Positions 36,765 to 46,763 of a DNA stretch of 64,000 bases are shown one piece after another. The stretch covers positions 2,046,001-2,110,000 of the forward strand of contig NZ_CP053837.1 in NCBI RefSeq assembly GCF_013201705.1, written 5' to 3'. Position numbers and translations under genes: made by a program. Numbering within the stretch: position 1 is the stretch's first letter; every line of letters begins with the position of its first letter. The DNA comes from Aliarcobacter faecis. Lineage in GTDB: Bacteria; Campylobacterota; Campylobacteria; Campylobacterales; Arcobacteraceae. The notes below the pieces were generated by a model, which worked only from the letters and a program-made list of their open reading frames with translations, was not told the origin of the DNA and searched no databases.

Positions 36765-38558
36765 TTATTTATGATATTTATCATAAAGTTTTTGATGCTT
36801 CGCTATATTATCAACATATGGCTTATTAACTTTCACTGAAGCTGGTAAATTATCCATTGCAATATTTGCATCTTTTACTGATTTGAATATACCATAAATA
36901 ACCTTAGCACTTGCCATTTGTGGTCCAAATGGATATGTATATGTATTAGTTTTATCTAATCCACTACTTCTTACAAATCCATTTGCTGCATCAATACCTT
37001 CCGTTGTTGTTATATTAATTGTATAATATCCAGCTGGTACCTCTTGGAATGTTGCAAAATTTTCAGATTTAATAGCTTCTTTTATAGGAGCAACAGGTGC
37101 TGGAGAATAATGCATAGGTCTTTCAACCATAGTTTCTTGTTGATTATTATCTCCTAAAAGAGCTTTTAATTCATCATTTGCAGTAATTATATTTTGAGGT
37201 TCACCAACTAAATTACTTAATGCTATTGTATTTGAGCAACCATCACTATTTGGAGATAAAACAGTATCTGTTAAAGCAGAAAGAGTTGTTAAAATATCAT
37301 AGTAATTTCTATACAATTCATATTCTCTATTAATTAAACTCTTTTTCCCTTCGTAAAGAACTGTTTGTGCATCTAGAATATCAACAAACGTTCTAGTTCC
37401 AGACTCAAACTCACTTTTATAGACCTCAACAATATTCTCATTTGAAACTACATAATTTTTAAGAACATTAATTCTCTCTTTATTTTTTTGGAATCTTTCA
37501 AAATTTACTTTAATCTCTTCTACAATTTTGTTTGTAATCGCATCTAACCTTTGTTTTTGTTCAGCTAAAAATATTGTCTCTTGTTCAGAAATAGCTTTAT
37601 CTCCTCCTCCATTAAATAAATTCCAAGCTAAATTTATTCTACCAAATGCTTGATTTTCTCTTCCATTGTTATTTAAAGACAAATCATTATCTGTTAAAGC
37701 TTTTAGCTCTAAACTAAAATTTGGTAAAAATTTTGAATCTGCTTGTGCAATTTTTTCTCTTTGTCCTTTTATTCTCTCTATTTGTTCCTTTATTTCATAA
37801 TTATTTAGAACAGCTTTTTCAATTAAATCTTGAAGATTATTTGGAATATTTGTTAAATCCATTTTTGGTCTACACTCATTTCCTAATGGCTCTTCTCCTA
37901 CAAATCTTTTAAAAGTTGTAACTCTTGAATGTTTTAAATCTTTTTCTTCAAGATATTTTTCTTTCATAAAGTTAAGTTTTCCTTCTGTTTCATAAGTTTC
38001 TAAAACTTCTCCACTAATTGATTCTTTTTCTTTTGCTATTTGAAGATTATCTTCATTTGTTTGGATCATAGATTTTGTTAAATTTAACATTTCATCATAT
38101 TGAACTAAGCCTAAATAAGCATTAACTGTTTCGTAAACAATATTTTGAATATTTTTTTCTGTTCTATATGTATTTGCTAAATCATTATGTTTAGCCTCTC
38201 TTATTTGTGCAGGTGTTAAATCACCATCATAAAGCATTTGATTAATAGCAATTCCTAAATTATAACCTTCTTCTTGATCTGAACCATTTATTGGAGAATT
38301 TGTACTATTTATTCTTTGTTCTTTATATTTCTTATCAGAATTGCTTTTTTCTAACCTTCCATCGATATCAACTCTTGGTAAATATTTTGCTTCTCTTTCA
38401 TCAATATATTTTTTGAATGCCTCTTGATTCTTCTTTTCAGCAATAACTTCAGGATTTGTTGCAATAACTTTTTCTATACTATCTTTTAAGCTTGCTGCTT
38501 GTAAGCTAGCACTAGCAAATATTGATAAACAGATAAGTTTTATAACTTTACGTTTCAT
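36765..38558 (-). CDS. TolC-family outer membrane protein with C-terminal SPOR-like domain
   Basis: A 597-residue protein. It has a signal peptide (KRKVIKLICLSIFASASLQA), the TolC core with two repeated helical hairpins (AINQMLYDGDLTP; NLAWNLFNGGGDKA) up to about residue 420, a polar linker, and a last ~90 residues with the beta-alpha-beta order of a SPOR domain (GYYTINITTT, helix, NTYTYPFG, AKVIYGIFKS, helix, KPYVDNIAKHQ). SPOR domains bind denuded peptidoglycan. The start is taken as the ATG at 38558, since the in-frame TTG at 38570 is part of the GGAG ribosome site. It is the first gene of the exporter run and divergent from the response regulator gene. Confidence 0.85.
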   Translation of the reverse strand: MKRKVIKLICLSIFASASLQAASLKDSIEKVIATNPEVIAEKKNQEAFKKYIDEREAKYLPRVDIDGRLEKSNSDKKYKEQRINSTNSPINGSDQEEGYNLGIAINQMLYDGDLTPAQIREAKHNDLANTYRTEKNIQNIVYETVNAYLGLVQYDEMLNLTKSMIQTNEDNLQIAKEKESISGEVLETYETEGKLNFMKEKYLEEKDLKHSRVTTFKRFVGEEPLGNECRPKMDLTNIPNNLQDLIEKAVLNNYEIKEQIERIKGQREKIAQADSKFLPNFSLELKALTDNDLSLNNNGRENQAFGRINLAWNLFNGGGDKAISEQETIFLAEQKQRLDAITNKIVEEIKVNFERFQKNKERINVLKNYVVSNENIVEVYKSEFESGTRTFVDILDAQTVLYEGKKSLINREYELYRNYYDILTTLSALTDTVLSPNSDGCSNTIALSNLVGEPQNIITANDELKALLGDNNQQETMVERPMHYSPAPVAPIKEAIKSENFATFQEVPAGYYTINITTTEGIDAANGFVRSSGLDKTNTYTYPFGPQMASAKVIYGIFKSVKDANIAMDNLPASVKVNKPYVDNIAKHQKLYDKYHK

Positions 38559-38610
38559 TTTATACTCCAATTTTTGTTTCTTTTAAATAATATTTTTTGT
38601 TATGATAATG

Positions 38611-38640
38611 ACTTTTAACTTAACTTTAGTTTAACTTTAT
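38611..38640. promoter_or_regulatory. Direct repeats, likely response regulator binding site
   Basis: TTAACTTTA occurs at 38620-38628 and 38631-38639, an exact 11 bp period, with further TTAACT at 38615 and ACTTT at 38611. OmpR-family regulators bind direct repeats of about this period. The site lies between divergent tolC-like and response regulator genes. Confidence 0.55.
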
Positions 38641-38711
38641 ATTCCAATTCATTAATTTATACTAAGCTTTATTATTATATTATAACTTAATTTTTTATCA
38701 AAAGGAAAATT

Positions 38712-39413
38712 ATGGAAAATACTACTCATTTGAAAATTTTAAATAATTTGAATATTTTATATATTGAAGACGAAGAAAATATAAAAAAAAATATAAAAGA
38801 GACTTTAACTCTCTTTTGTGAAAATATATTTGATGCATCAAATATAGAAGAAGCTAAAATACTTTTAGAAGAACATAGAATTGATATAATCATTACAGAT
38901 ATAAATTTACCAGATACGAATGGAATAGAATTTATAAAAGAGTTTAGAAAAATTGATAAAAAAATACCCATTATTATTTTAAGTGCTTATACAGATAAAG
39001 ATTATTTACTTGAAGCAACAAAACTAAAACTTACTGATTATCTCACAAAACCTATAGATTTTAAATCTCTTCATTCCGCACTTTATAAATGTGTAGATGA
39101 AATTCTAGAAAATTCAAGATATTTAATTAGTTTTAAAAATAATGTAGAATTTAATGTTCTTCATAAAAAACTTTTTTGTAAAGAAAAAAATGAAGAAATG
39201 ACATTAACATCAAAAGAGCTAGTTTTACTGGAATATTTAGTAAAGCATTCGAATAGAGTTTTATCTATTGAAGAATTAAAAAATTATATTTGGGAAGATG
39301 AACTTGAAGCAACTGAATCTGCTTTTAAGAATTTATTAAATAAACTTAGAAATAAAATAGGTAAAGAGTCTATTTTAAACATATCTGGAGTTGGATATAG
39401 ATTAAATTATTAA
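38712..39413 (+). CDS. OmpR/PhoB-type response regulator
   Basis: A 233-residue regulator. The receiver domain (1-125) has the acid pocket at E19-D20-E21, phosphoacceptor D63 (IIITDINLPD), S91 and K113 (LTKPID). The winged-helix effector domain (~140-233) has LTSKELVLLEYLVKH and SVYR-like ending ISGVGYRLNY. It is transcribed divergently from the type I exporter operon and followed 15 bp later by a sensor kinase gene, so the pair forms a two-component system. The nearby 11 bp-period direct repeats and their relatives upstream of both adhesin genes make it the likely regulator of adhesin secretion. AAAAGGAAAA precedes the ATG. Confidence 0.93.
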   Translation: MENTTHLKILNNLNILYIEDEENIKKNIKETLTLFCENIFDASNIEEAKILLEEHRIDIIITDINLPDTNGIEFIKEFRKIDKKIPIIILSAYTDKDYLLEATKLKLTDYLTKPIDFKSLHSALYKCVDEILENSRYLISFKNNVEFNVLHKKLFCKEKNEEMTLTSKELVLLEYLVKHSNRVLSIEELKNYIWEDELEATESAFKNLLNKLRNKIGKESILNISGVGYRLNY

Positions 39414-39428
39414 AAATTAGGATAGGCT

Positions 39429-41810
39429 TTGAGAATTATTATTCTATTCTTATTTATCACTTTAAATATTTTTGCAAATAATAAAAACTTCAAAGTAGCA
39501 TATGATTCAAATTTTACACCATTTTCATATAAAGATAAAGATAAAGAGACTGGTTTAATTATTGATTTACTTAAAACTTGGGCTAAATATAATAACTATA
39601 ATATTAAATTTGTTGAAAATCTCACTTGGTCAGAAAAAATAAACTCACTAAGAGAAGGAAATATAGATTTTTTTATAGGGAATAATAATCTTGAACACTT
39701 ATTAAAACAATCTTTTAATATTTTTGAATCAAAGGCTACACTTTTTTCACTCTCTAAAAATATGAATTCCATAAATCCAAATTCTAAAATTGGTCTAATT
39801 GAAGGATCGAATCAGGAAGATTTAAAAATAAAATTTCCTAATTCTGAAATAGTATATTTTGAAAAAATTTCTGAAATGATAAATGCTTTAAAACATGAAG
39901 ATATAGAATTCTTTTATGCAGACAAAACAGCTATTGAGTTCTATATAGCAAATAATAACTTGTATAATCTTATAAAAACAAATGAAAATATATATACAAA
40001 TATAAATGGTTTTAAATTGATATCAAATAATCAAAATAATATAAATATTTTTGAAGATGGTTTCTCCAAAATTCCAATTTTTGAACTATTACAATCTGAA
40101 AAACAGTGGTTATATAATAATAAAGAATTCTTTTATGAAAATTTCAAAAATAAAATATCTCTAAATGAAGCTGAAAAACAATTTATAAAAAATCTGAATA
40201 TGAAAATATCTATATCATCAGCTTGGTTTCCATTTAGCTTCAAGTCAGAAAAGAATGAACCTGCTGGTATTTCATCTTTATATTGGGATTTGATAAAAAA
40301 TAATCTTGATTTAAAAACACAAAATATATTCTTTGATAATTTTAATGACCAAATATCTAGCCTAAAGAATAGAGATACAGATCTTATTTTTAATGCAGGA
40401 GAAACTGAAGATAGAAAAGAGTATGCACTTTTTTCAAAAGAGTATGCAAAATTTCCAATATCAATTGCAACAAAAAAAGATGAAAATTTCATAGAGCATA
40501 TTTCCCAAATCAAAGATAAAAAAATAGCTATAGGAAATAATTTTACAGCACATAGAATTTTAAAAAAAGAGTTCCCAAATATTGAATTTATTCTTGTAAA
40601 AAATCCAAAAGAGGGTTTAAAATTAGTCTCAGATAATTTAGCTTTTGCTTATGTAGATATAAAACCTGTTTTATTTTACAATATTGCAAAATATGATTTA
40701 AAAGATTTAAAAGTTACAGGAAATAGTGGATTTGAGTATGCCTTAAAAATTATGTTTAGAGATGATTACAAAGAGTTAGAATCTATTCTGAATAAAGCAA
40801 TTTCATCTATATCTTTAAATGAATTGAATGAAATTATTGAGAAATGGCAAAATGTTCAATTTCAAACGACTGTAAATTATAAATTCTTGTGGATTACTTT
40901 AAGTATCTTTTCCCTTTTAACTTTAGCATTTCTATATAGATATTTAACTATTAAAGAGTTAAATAATAAATTAAAATCTATTGTTGATGAAAAAACAAAA
41001 AAATTAAATGATATAAATAGAAATTTAGAAAATATAATAGAAGAGAAAACCAAAGAACTTATTAAAAAAGAAAATATTCTAAATCAGCAGACAAAAATGG
41101 CTGCTATGGGTGAAATGATAGAAAATATTGCTCATCAATGGAGACAACCACTATCAGTAATATCAACATTAGCTACTTCTATAAAATTAAAAAAAGAGCT
41201 AAACAGTTTAGATGATATTGAATTTATAAAAGATATGGAACTTATAAATCAATCTGCTCAACATCTCTCCACTACAATTGATGATTTTAGAAATTTTTTT
41301 AATCAAGAGAAACAAGAAAATTCATTTGACATTTCTGAAACTATAGATAAGACTCTACATCTTTTAAGTAGTAGAATAAATAATCATAATATAAGTATCA
41401 TTTTAAATATAGAGAAAATAGAAATTAATAGCTTTGAAAGTGAATTAATACAAGTCTTATTAAATATTTTAAATAACGCTATTGATGCTTTCAAAGAAAA
41501 AAACATTGATAAAAAGTTTGTATTTATTGAATTAATTCATGATGAAAATTATATCTATCTGACAATCAAAGATAATGCTGGTGGAATTAAAGAAGATATT
41601 ATAAATAGGATTTTCGAACCATATTTTACTACAAAACATAAAAGTCAAGGAACAGGAATAGGTCTTTATATGTCCTTAGAAATTGTAAAAAAACATATGA
41701 ATGGAGATATATTTGTTTCAAATAAAAAGTATATTTACAATAACTTAAAATGTGAAGGTGCCGAATTTAAAATAATAATCCCTATAAAAAACAATGTCTT
41801 TAATTTTTAA
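39429..41810 (+). CDS. Sensor histidine kinase with two periplasmic SBP_bac_3 domains
   Basis: A 793-residue membrane kinase. A signal peptide (residues 1-16) is followed by two tandem family-3 solute-binding domains, ~20-235 (FKVAYDSNFTPFSYKD) and ~255-480 (MKISISSAWFPFSF; FNAGETEDRKEYALFSK). One membrane helix at ~485-505, a coiled coil and the catalytic core follow: GEMIENIAHQWRQPL with H569, N-box ILNNAIDAF, DNAGGI and GTGIGLYMS. Such domains in the BvgS/EvgS style sense small molecules or redox state. There is no receiver or HPt domain, unlike BvgS. The start is TTG at 39429 with AGGA 6 bases upstream. It is co-transcribed with the regulator gene and overlaps the convergent helicase gene by 4 bp. 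Confidence 0.9.
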   Translation: MRIIILFLFITLNIFANNKNFKVAYDSNFTPFSYKDKDKETGLIIDLLKTWAKYNNYNIKFVENLTWSEKINSLREGNIDFFIGNNNLEHLLKQSFNIFESKATLFSLSKNMNSINPNSKIGLIEGSNQEDLKIKFPNSEIVYFEKISEMINALKHEDIEFFYADKTAIEFYIANNNLYNLIKTNENIYTNINGFKLISNNQNNINIFEDGFSKIPIFELLQSEKQWLYNNKEFFYENFKNKISLNEAEKQFIKNLNMKISISSAWFPFSFKSEKNEPAGISSLYWDLIKNNLDLKTQNIFFDNFNDQISSLKNRDTDLIFNAGETEDRKEYALFSKEYAKFPISIATKKDENFIEHISQIKDKKIAIGNNFTAHRILKKEFPNIEFILVKNPKEGLKLVSDNLAFAYVDIKPVLFYNIAKYDLKDLKVTGNSGFEYALKIMFRDDYKELESILNKAISSISLNELNEIIEKWQNVQFQTTVNYKFLWITLSIFSLLTLAFLYRYLTIKELNNKLKSIVDEKTKKLNDINRNLENIIEEKTKELIKKENILNQQTKMAAMGEMIENIAHQWRQPLSVISTLATSIKLKKELNSLDDIEFIKDMELINQSAQHLSTTIDDFRNFFNQEKQENSFDISETIDKTLHLLSSRINNHNISIILNIEKIEINSFESELIQVLLNILNNAIDAFKEKNIDKKFVFIELIHDENYIYLTIKDNAGGIKEDIINRIFEPYFTTKHKSQGTGIGLYMSLEIVKKHMNGDIFVSNKKYIYNNLKCEGAEFKIIIPIKNNVFNF

Positions 41811-44587
41811 ACTACTTTTGTAAACTCATCATATAACTTATCTTTAAGTGGAATTTCTAATTCTAACTCTAAGCTTATTGGTTTATTACCTTCATATTTA
41901 ATACTATTTGCCAATCCTAAATATATAAAATTTTGAGTTTTTCTATCTACCTGAGCAAATTTTCGTATAAAAACATGAAGTTTTACTCCAAATTTCTCAT
42001 TTTCACAAAGTCTTTCTCCATCACCTTGTTTTTGTGTATGACTTGGTTTACTTTGATAAGTAAAAATAGATTTTGATAAAAAAGCATTATAATAATTTGC
42101 TGATTTAGAAAATTTCTCTTTCTCTAAGTTTATAAATAAGAAAAAATCATCTTTATATTTTAGAAATCCACTCCCCCTAAATGAGCTATGAATTTTTGGA
42201 AAATTACAAAGTTGTGCAATATTTAACATATTATATTTTGAATAGAGTTTTAAAAATGGGATTTTAAAATCAGCTCTTCCAAACTCCTCTTCATAAAGAT
42301 AAATGCCATAATTTAAACTATCTTCAAAAATCTCTTTATATTTAGAATTTTTTAAAAGTTCTTCAAACTCTTTTGTTTTTACTATTTTATTTTCCTCAAA
42401 ATTTATAAGCTTTAAATATCTATTTATTTGAGCTTTATCTAAAAAATCTTGATTTAAATAAGAGAAACTATGAAGTATTGTGTTTTTATCAACATAGTTT
42501 AAATATTTATCTAATATTTTAAAAGCCGTGTTCTCATCACAAAAATCATTTTCTAAAAGATATTTTAAAATCACAAACTCATAAACTCTCTTTATTGGAA
42601 GTAAATTTTCAATAAATCTTATAGCTTTTATAAACTCTTCATTTAAAACTAACTCTTTATATTCACTTTTATTTTCAACTTTAGCCAAAAATTCTATATA
42701 AGAGTAACTTTCATCAATAAATTCTAAAGGATTAATCACATCATTAAATTGTAAAAAATCTACAAGCTTTGGAATTTTATTATTTAGTAAAGCTTTAAAT
42801 TCAAAATATTGTTCTTTTAGATATTTTAAACTACTGAAATTTTCTTTTTCTATCTGTTCTAAAATTCTATTTTTGGAAATTTCATCCATACTTATAAATA
42901 CATTTTTAAAATCTGCAAAATTATTTAATAAAGATAATTTAATACTCTCTTTATCTATTTTTTTATTTCCAACTAATGCTAAAGCTATTAGATATGCTTT
43001 TTTATGATTCCCAATAAAATCAAGAACTGTTAAAAACTCTTTATTTTTATATTTTCGAAGCCCTCGTCCAAGTTGCTGAATAAAAACTATGGGTGAATTT
43101 GTAGGACGAAGAAATAAAACAGTATTAATAGAAGGAATATCTATTCCTTCATTAAAAATATCAACTGTAAAAATCACTTCTAAAGAATCTTTTTCATCTT
43201 CAAGTTTTTTTATAAACTCTTCTCTTTTTAAAACACTATCCTCACTTGAAAGAGAATTTGAAACAATTCCTCTTTTATTAAACTCTTCACTCATATATTT
43301 TGCATGCTCCTTTGAAACACAAAACCCTATAGCTTTTCTTTTAACTCCAGCAAAAGAGTAAAAATTCATCTGTTCTATTATGTAATCAACTCTTTTATTT
43401 ACACTTAAAAGTTTTGCTAAAACATCTATTTTATTTAAATCTATATTTTTATAATCAATAGATTTAATATCACTTATTCCAAAATAGTGAAAAGGTACAA
43501 CAAGATTATGTTCAAGTGCATCATTTAATCTTATATCACAAGCTATATTTTCATCAAAAATTTCATATATACTATTCCCATCCATTCTATTTGAGGTTGC
43601 AGTTAATCCTAATAAAAATTTTGGTTTAAAATAATCTATTACTTTTTTATAACTTACACTTATACTATGGTGAGCTTCATCAATAATTATATAATCAAAC
43701 TCCCCTTTTTTAAACTCTTCAAAATATAAACTCATAGTTTGAATAGTTGAAAAAATATAATCTTTCTCTTTCTCTTTATTATTTCCTGTAAATAAACCAA
43801 AAGTTTTATCTAAAATAATATTCTCAAAACTCTGCTTTGCACTTAAAAGTATATTTTCTCTATGAACTAAAAAAAGTATTCTTTTAGCTTTAAAATTTTT
43901 TACATCAAAAGCACTTAAATATGTTTTTCCACTTCCTGTTGCTGCAATTATTAAAGCTTTTGTTTGACTCTTTTGCCTTAAAGTTTGTAACTCTTCTAAA
44001 GCTTTTTCTTGCATAAAATTTGTTTTTATATCTTGTTTATAAGAAAAAATAGGGCTAAAATCTTTTTTCTGATTCTCTAAAAATTTTGAATAATTATCTA
44101 AAAAATCTCTATTTACTTCAAACGATTCTTTCCATAAATTAGTAAATTCACTTAAAATAGTATTCAAAAAAACATCATTCTTTTTTGAAATAGTTTTCAC
44201 ATTCCACTCAATATTTGATTTAAAAGCACTTGCTGTTATATTTGAAGATCCAACTATAATTTCATAAAAATCCTCAAACTCAAATATATAAGATTTTGGA
44301 TGAAATCCAACACTTATTCTATTACAATCATAAATCTTTAATTCTATATTTGAAAACTCTTTTAATTTTTCTAATGCTTTTATTTGCGTAAAATTCAAAT
44401 AAGTTGAAGTTAAAATTTTTCCTTCTATTCCTTTATTTTCTAATCTTGAAAAAACATCTAACAAGAGCTGAATTCCACTAAAATTTATAAAAGCAACATT
44501 AAAAATAAATGATTTCGATTTTAATAAAAGTTTTGTAAGATGATTGTGAAAATTATCTGATTCATTATTAATTATTAAACTATTCAA
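41807..44587 (-). CDS. PLD-domain DEAD/DEAH helicase (DUF3427-type)
   Basis: A 926-residue protein. The N-terminal ~165 residues resemble a phospholipase D nuclease (HPKSYIFEF then GSSNITASAF, one HxK site). A superfamily 2 helicase follows: motif I AATGSGKTYLSA, motif II DEAHH, TATSNRMDG, and motif VI QQLGRGLRKY. The C-terminal ~350 residues match the style of DUF3427 regions. Family members act on DNA, and some lie in defence or restriction islands, but no partner gene is present here. The predicted role is DNA processing, either repair or defence. The ATG at 44587 is poorly preceded by a ribosome site (AAAAAGGAATAGC). It converges on the sensor kinase and is divergent from the chemotaxis receptor. 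Confidence 0.85.
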   Translation of the reverse strand: MNSLIINNESDNFHNHLTKLLLKSKSFIFNVAFINFSGIQLLLDVFSRLENKGIEGKILTSTYLNFTQIKALEKLKEFSNIELKIYDCNRISVGFHPKSYIFEFEDFYEIIVGSSNITASAFKSNIEWNVKTISKKNDVFLNTILSEFTNLWKESFEVNRDFLDNYSKFLENQKKDFSPIFSYKQDIKTNFMQEKALEELQTLRQKSQTKALIIAATGSGKTYLSAFDVKNFKAKRILFLVHRENILLSAKQSFENIILDKTFGLFTGNNKEKEKDYIFSTIQTMSLYFEEFKKGEFDYIIIDEAHHSISVSYKKVIDYFKPKFLLGLTATSNRMDGNSIYEIFDENIACDIRLNDALEHNLVVPFHYFGISDIKSIDYKNIDLNKIDVLAKLLSVNKRVDYIIEQMNFYSFAGVKRKAIGFCVSKEHAKYMSEEFNKRGIVSNSLSSEDSVLKREEFIKKLEDEKDSLEVIFTVDIFNEGIDIPSINTVLFLRPTNSPIVFIQQLGRGLRKYKNKEFLTVLDFIGNHKKAYLIALALVGNKKIDKESIKLSLLNNFADFKNVFISMDEISKNRILEQIEKENFSSLKYLKEQYFEFKALLNNKIPKLVDFLQFNDVINPLEFIDESYSYIEFLAKVENKSEYKELVLNEEFIKAIRFIENLLPIKRVYEFVILKYLLENDFCDENTAFKILDKYLNYVDKNTILHSFSYLNQDFLDKAQINRYLKLINFEENKIVKTKEFEELLKNSKYKEIFEDSLNYGIYLYEEEFGRADFKIPFLKLYSKYNMLNIAQLCNFPKIHSSFRGSGFLKYKDDFFLFINLEKEKFSKSANYYNAFLSKSIFTYQSKPSHTQKQGDGERLCENEKFGVKLHVFIRKFAQVDRKTQNFIYLGLANSIKYEGNKPISLELELEIPLKDKLYDEFTKVV

Positions 44588-44657
44588 ATGCTATTCCTTT
44601 TTTATATTTAATATATTATAAAATATTATAATTTTAAGAGTTTTAATCATATAATAT

Positions 44658-44663
44658 TATAAT
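44658..44663 (+). promoter_or_regulatory. -10 box candidate for chemotaxis receptor gene
   Basis: TATAAT 22 bp before the GTG start, with a second TATAAT at 44650-44655. The surrounding sequence is very A/T-rich, so which one is used cannot be decided. Confidence 0.4.
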
Positions 44664-44685
44664 TTTTTATACAAAGGGGTTAATT

Positions 44686-46731
44686 GTGTCTGTAAAAAAT
44701 AGATTAAGACTTTTATCTGGTATTTTACTTTTTGGTTTAGTAATTATTGGATTTATCGCTTTTAATAATGCTAGAATTTGGTCTAGTGATATGTATAAAG
44801 TTGGAAAGGAAAGAGTTCCTGCTTTACTAAGCTTAGGAAATTTAAATGCAGAAAGAATGACGGTTAGATCTCAAACTTTTGAAGTTTTATCTTTAGATGA
44901 AAATTCAAATATCAAAGATTCTCTTATAAAAATAGCAAAGGAAAGAGAAGAGAGTTGGAAAATTATTGATGAAAATTGGGAAATCTTTTCTTCTATTCCA
45001 AGAAATACTGAAGCTGGTAAAAAAGCAGCTGAAGAGATTAATAAAAATTATAAATCATGGCGAGAAATTTATGTGAAAATTGATGCTTTAATTGAAAAAT
45101 TAAAAACAAATGAAGACTTAGAAACTCAAAAAAAATTACTTTTAGAGTATAAAAATACTCTAAACAATATGATTCCTATCTCAAATGAGTTTGGAAAATT
45201 GATATCAGAACAAAAAAATCGAACTGTTAAATTCTCACTTGAGATGATGAATGAGTCTATTGCTACATCTGATAAGTCAGTAGTTATCACTATTGTTGTT
45301 TTTTTAGTAGTTACAATTATTGGTCTAATTTATACAATTTTCTCAATAAATTTAATTATAAATTCTTTAGAAAAAGTTAAAAATGGAATCACAGGATTTT
45401 TTGCATTTATAAATAAAGAAACAAATAAATCATCTATTATTGAAATTTCAAGTAGTGATGAATTTGGTCAAATGGCACAAATAATAAATGATAATATTCA
45501 TAAAACTGAAGCATCTATAAAAAAAGATAATGAATTTGTTAGTGATGTTACAAGATTTGTAAATGAACTAAGTAAAGGAAATATGGTAGCTAAAATAGAA
45601 AAAGATTCAGATAATCCTAGTTTAAAAGAGCTAAAAGTTTTACTTGATAAACTTCAAGACTATTTAGAACATACAATAGCTAGAGATTTAAATACACTTA
45701 TCTCTGTTCTTGAAAGTTTTAAAAAATATGATTTTACTACAAGATTTCCAAATCCATATGCAAAAGTTGCTATTATTATAAATGATTTGGGAGATGTAAT
45801 CTCTAATTTATTAAAACAATCTTTAAATGTAGGTTTAGTATTACAAAATAGTTCAAATGAACTTCTTGAAAATGTAGATATCTTAAATAAAAGTTCAAAT
45901 AGTGCAGCAGCTTCACTTGAAGAAACAGCTGCTGCTCTTGAAGAGATAACAAGTACAGTAGTAAGCAATGCAAATAATGTTGCTCAAATGTCAATCTATT
46001 CTGATCAAGTTACTATTTCAGCTAAAAAAGGTCAAGAGTTAGCAAATCATACAACAACTGCAATGGATGAGATAAATACTCAAGTAAATAGAATAAATGA
46101 AGCAATAAGTGTAATTGACCAAATAGCATTCCAAACAAATATCTTAAGCTTAAATGCAGCAGTTGAAGCAGCAACAGCAGGAGAGGCAGGAAAAGGGTTT
46201 GCTGTTGTTGCTCAAGAAGTAAGAAACTTAGCAAGTAGAAGTGCAGAAGCAGCAAAAGAGATTAAAGCTCTAGTTGAATATGCAACTTCAAAGGCAAATG
46301 AAGGAAAAAATATCAGCTTTGAAATGATAGAAGGATATAGTGAACTTATAGAGAATATCCATAAACAAGCTCAAACGATAAATGAGATAGCAAATGCTAG
46401 TAAAGAGCAACAAGCTGGAATTACTCAAATAAATGATGCAGTAACAGGACTTGATCAACAAACTCAACAAAATGCTTCTATTGCAGCAAATACAAAAGAA
46501 ATTGCAATAAAAGCAAATGAGATTGCTTATAAAGTTGTTGAAGATGCAAATAAAAATGAGTTTATAGGAAAAGCTGAACTTCAAAATGAGTACAAAAATA
46601 GTAATAAATCTTTAAAAAAAGATGATATTTCTACTCCTTCTAAAAAAGCTGAAATAAAGATAGAAAAACCTGTTGTAAAAACAAAAGAGATAAAATCATC
46701 TTCAAATGATGATGAATGGGAAGCATTCTAA
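44686..46731 (+). CDS. Methyl-accepting chemotaxis protein with CheR-tether-like tail
   Basis: A 681-residue receptor. It has a membrane helix at ~8-28, a periplasmic four-helix-bundle-like domain (~30-195), a second helix at ~197-220, HAMP and linker regions with two HAMP-like parts, and the signalling hairpin with its tip [19 protein letters not shown]. Methylation helix stretches are rich in A/E/Q. The C-terminus ends in DDEWEAF, which fits the W-x-x-F pentapeptide that tethers CheR or CheB in other bacteria. The ligand is unknown. The start is GTG at 44686 with AAGGGG about 7 bases upstream. The stop overlaps an 11 bp hairpin. Confidence 0.93.
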   Translation: MSVKNRLRLLSGILLFGLVIIGFIAFNNARIWSSDMYKVGKERVPALLSLGNLNAERMTVRSQTFEVLSLDENSNIKDSLIKIAKEREESWKIIDENWEIFSSIPRNTEAGKKAAEEINKNYKSWREIYVKIDALIEKLKTNEDLETQKKLLLEYKNTLNNMIPISNEFGKLISEQKNRTVKFSLEMMNESIATSDKSVVITIVVFLVVTIIGLIYTIFSINLIINSLEKVKNGITGFFAFINKETNKSSIIEISSSDEFGQMAQIINDNIHKTEASIKKDNEFVSDVTRFVNELSKGNMVAKIEKDSDNPSLKELKVLLDKLQDYLEHTIARDLNTLISVLESFKKYDFTTRFPNPYAKVAIIINDLGDVISNLLKQSLNVGLVLQNSSNELLENVDILNKSSNSAAASLEETAAALEEITSTVVSNANNVAQMSIYSDQVTISAKKGQELANHTTTAMDEINTQVNRINEAISVIDQIAFQTNILSLNAAVEAATAGEAGKGFAVVAQEVRNLASRSAEAAKEIKALVEYATSKANEGKNISFEMIEGYSELIENIHKQAQTINEIANASKEQQAGITQINDAVTGLDQQTQQNASIAANTKEIAIKANEIAYKVVEDANKNEFIGKAELQNEYKNSNKSLKKDDISTPSKKAEIKIEKPVVKTKEIKSSSNDDEWEAF

Positions 46732-46753
46732 AATAGAGAAATCTCTATTTTAG
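46728..46753 (+). terminator. Hairpin overlapping receptor stop and next ribosome site
   Basis: A perfect 11 bp stem CTAAAATAGAG / CTCTATTTTAG with a 4-base loop. It begins at the chemotaxis receptor stop codon and ends next to the AGAAG ribosome site of the following TTG-start gene. The U-run is weak, so it may attenuate rather than fully terminate. Confidence 0.5.
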
Positions 46754-46763
46754 AAGAAATATT

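Noticed and set aside
38559-38570. TTG start at 38570 for the TolC-family protein
   Set aside because: These bases contain the GGAG ribosome site of the ATG at 38558, which directly precedes the signal peptide.
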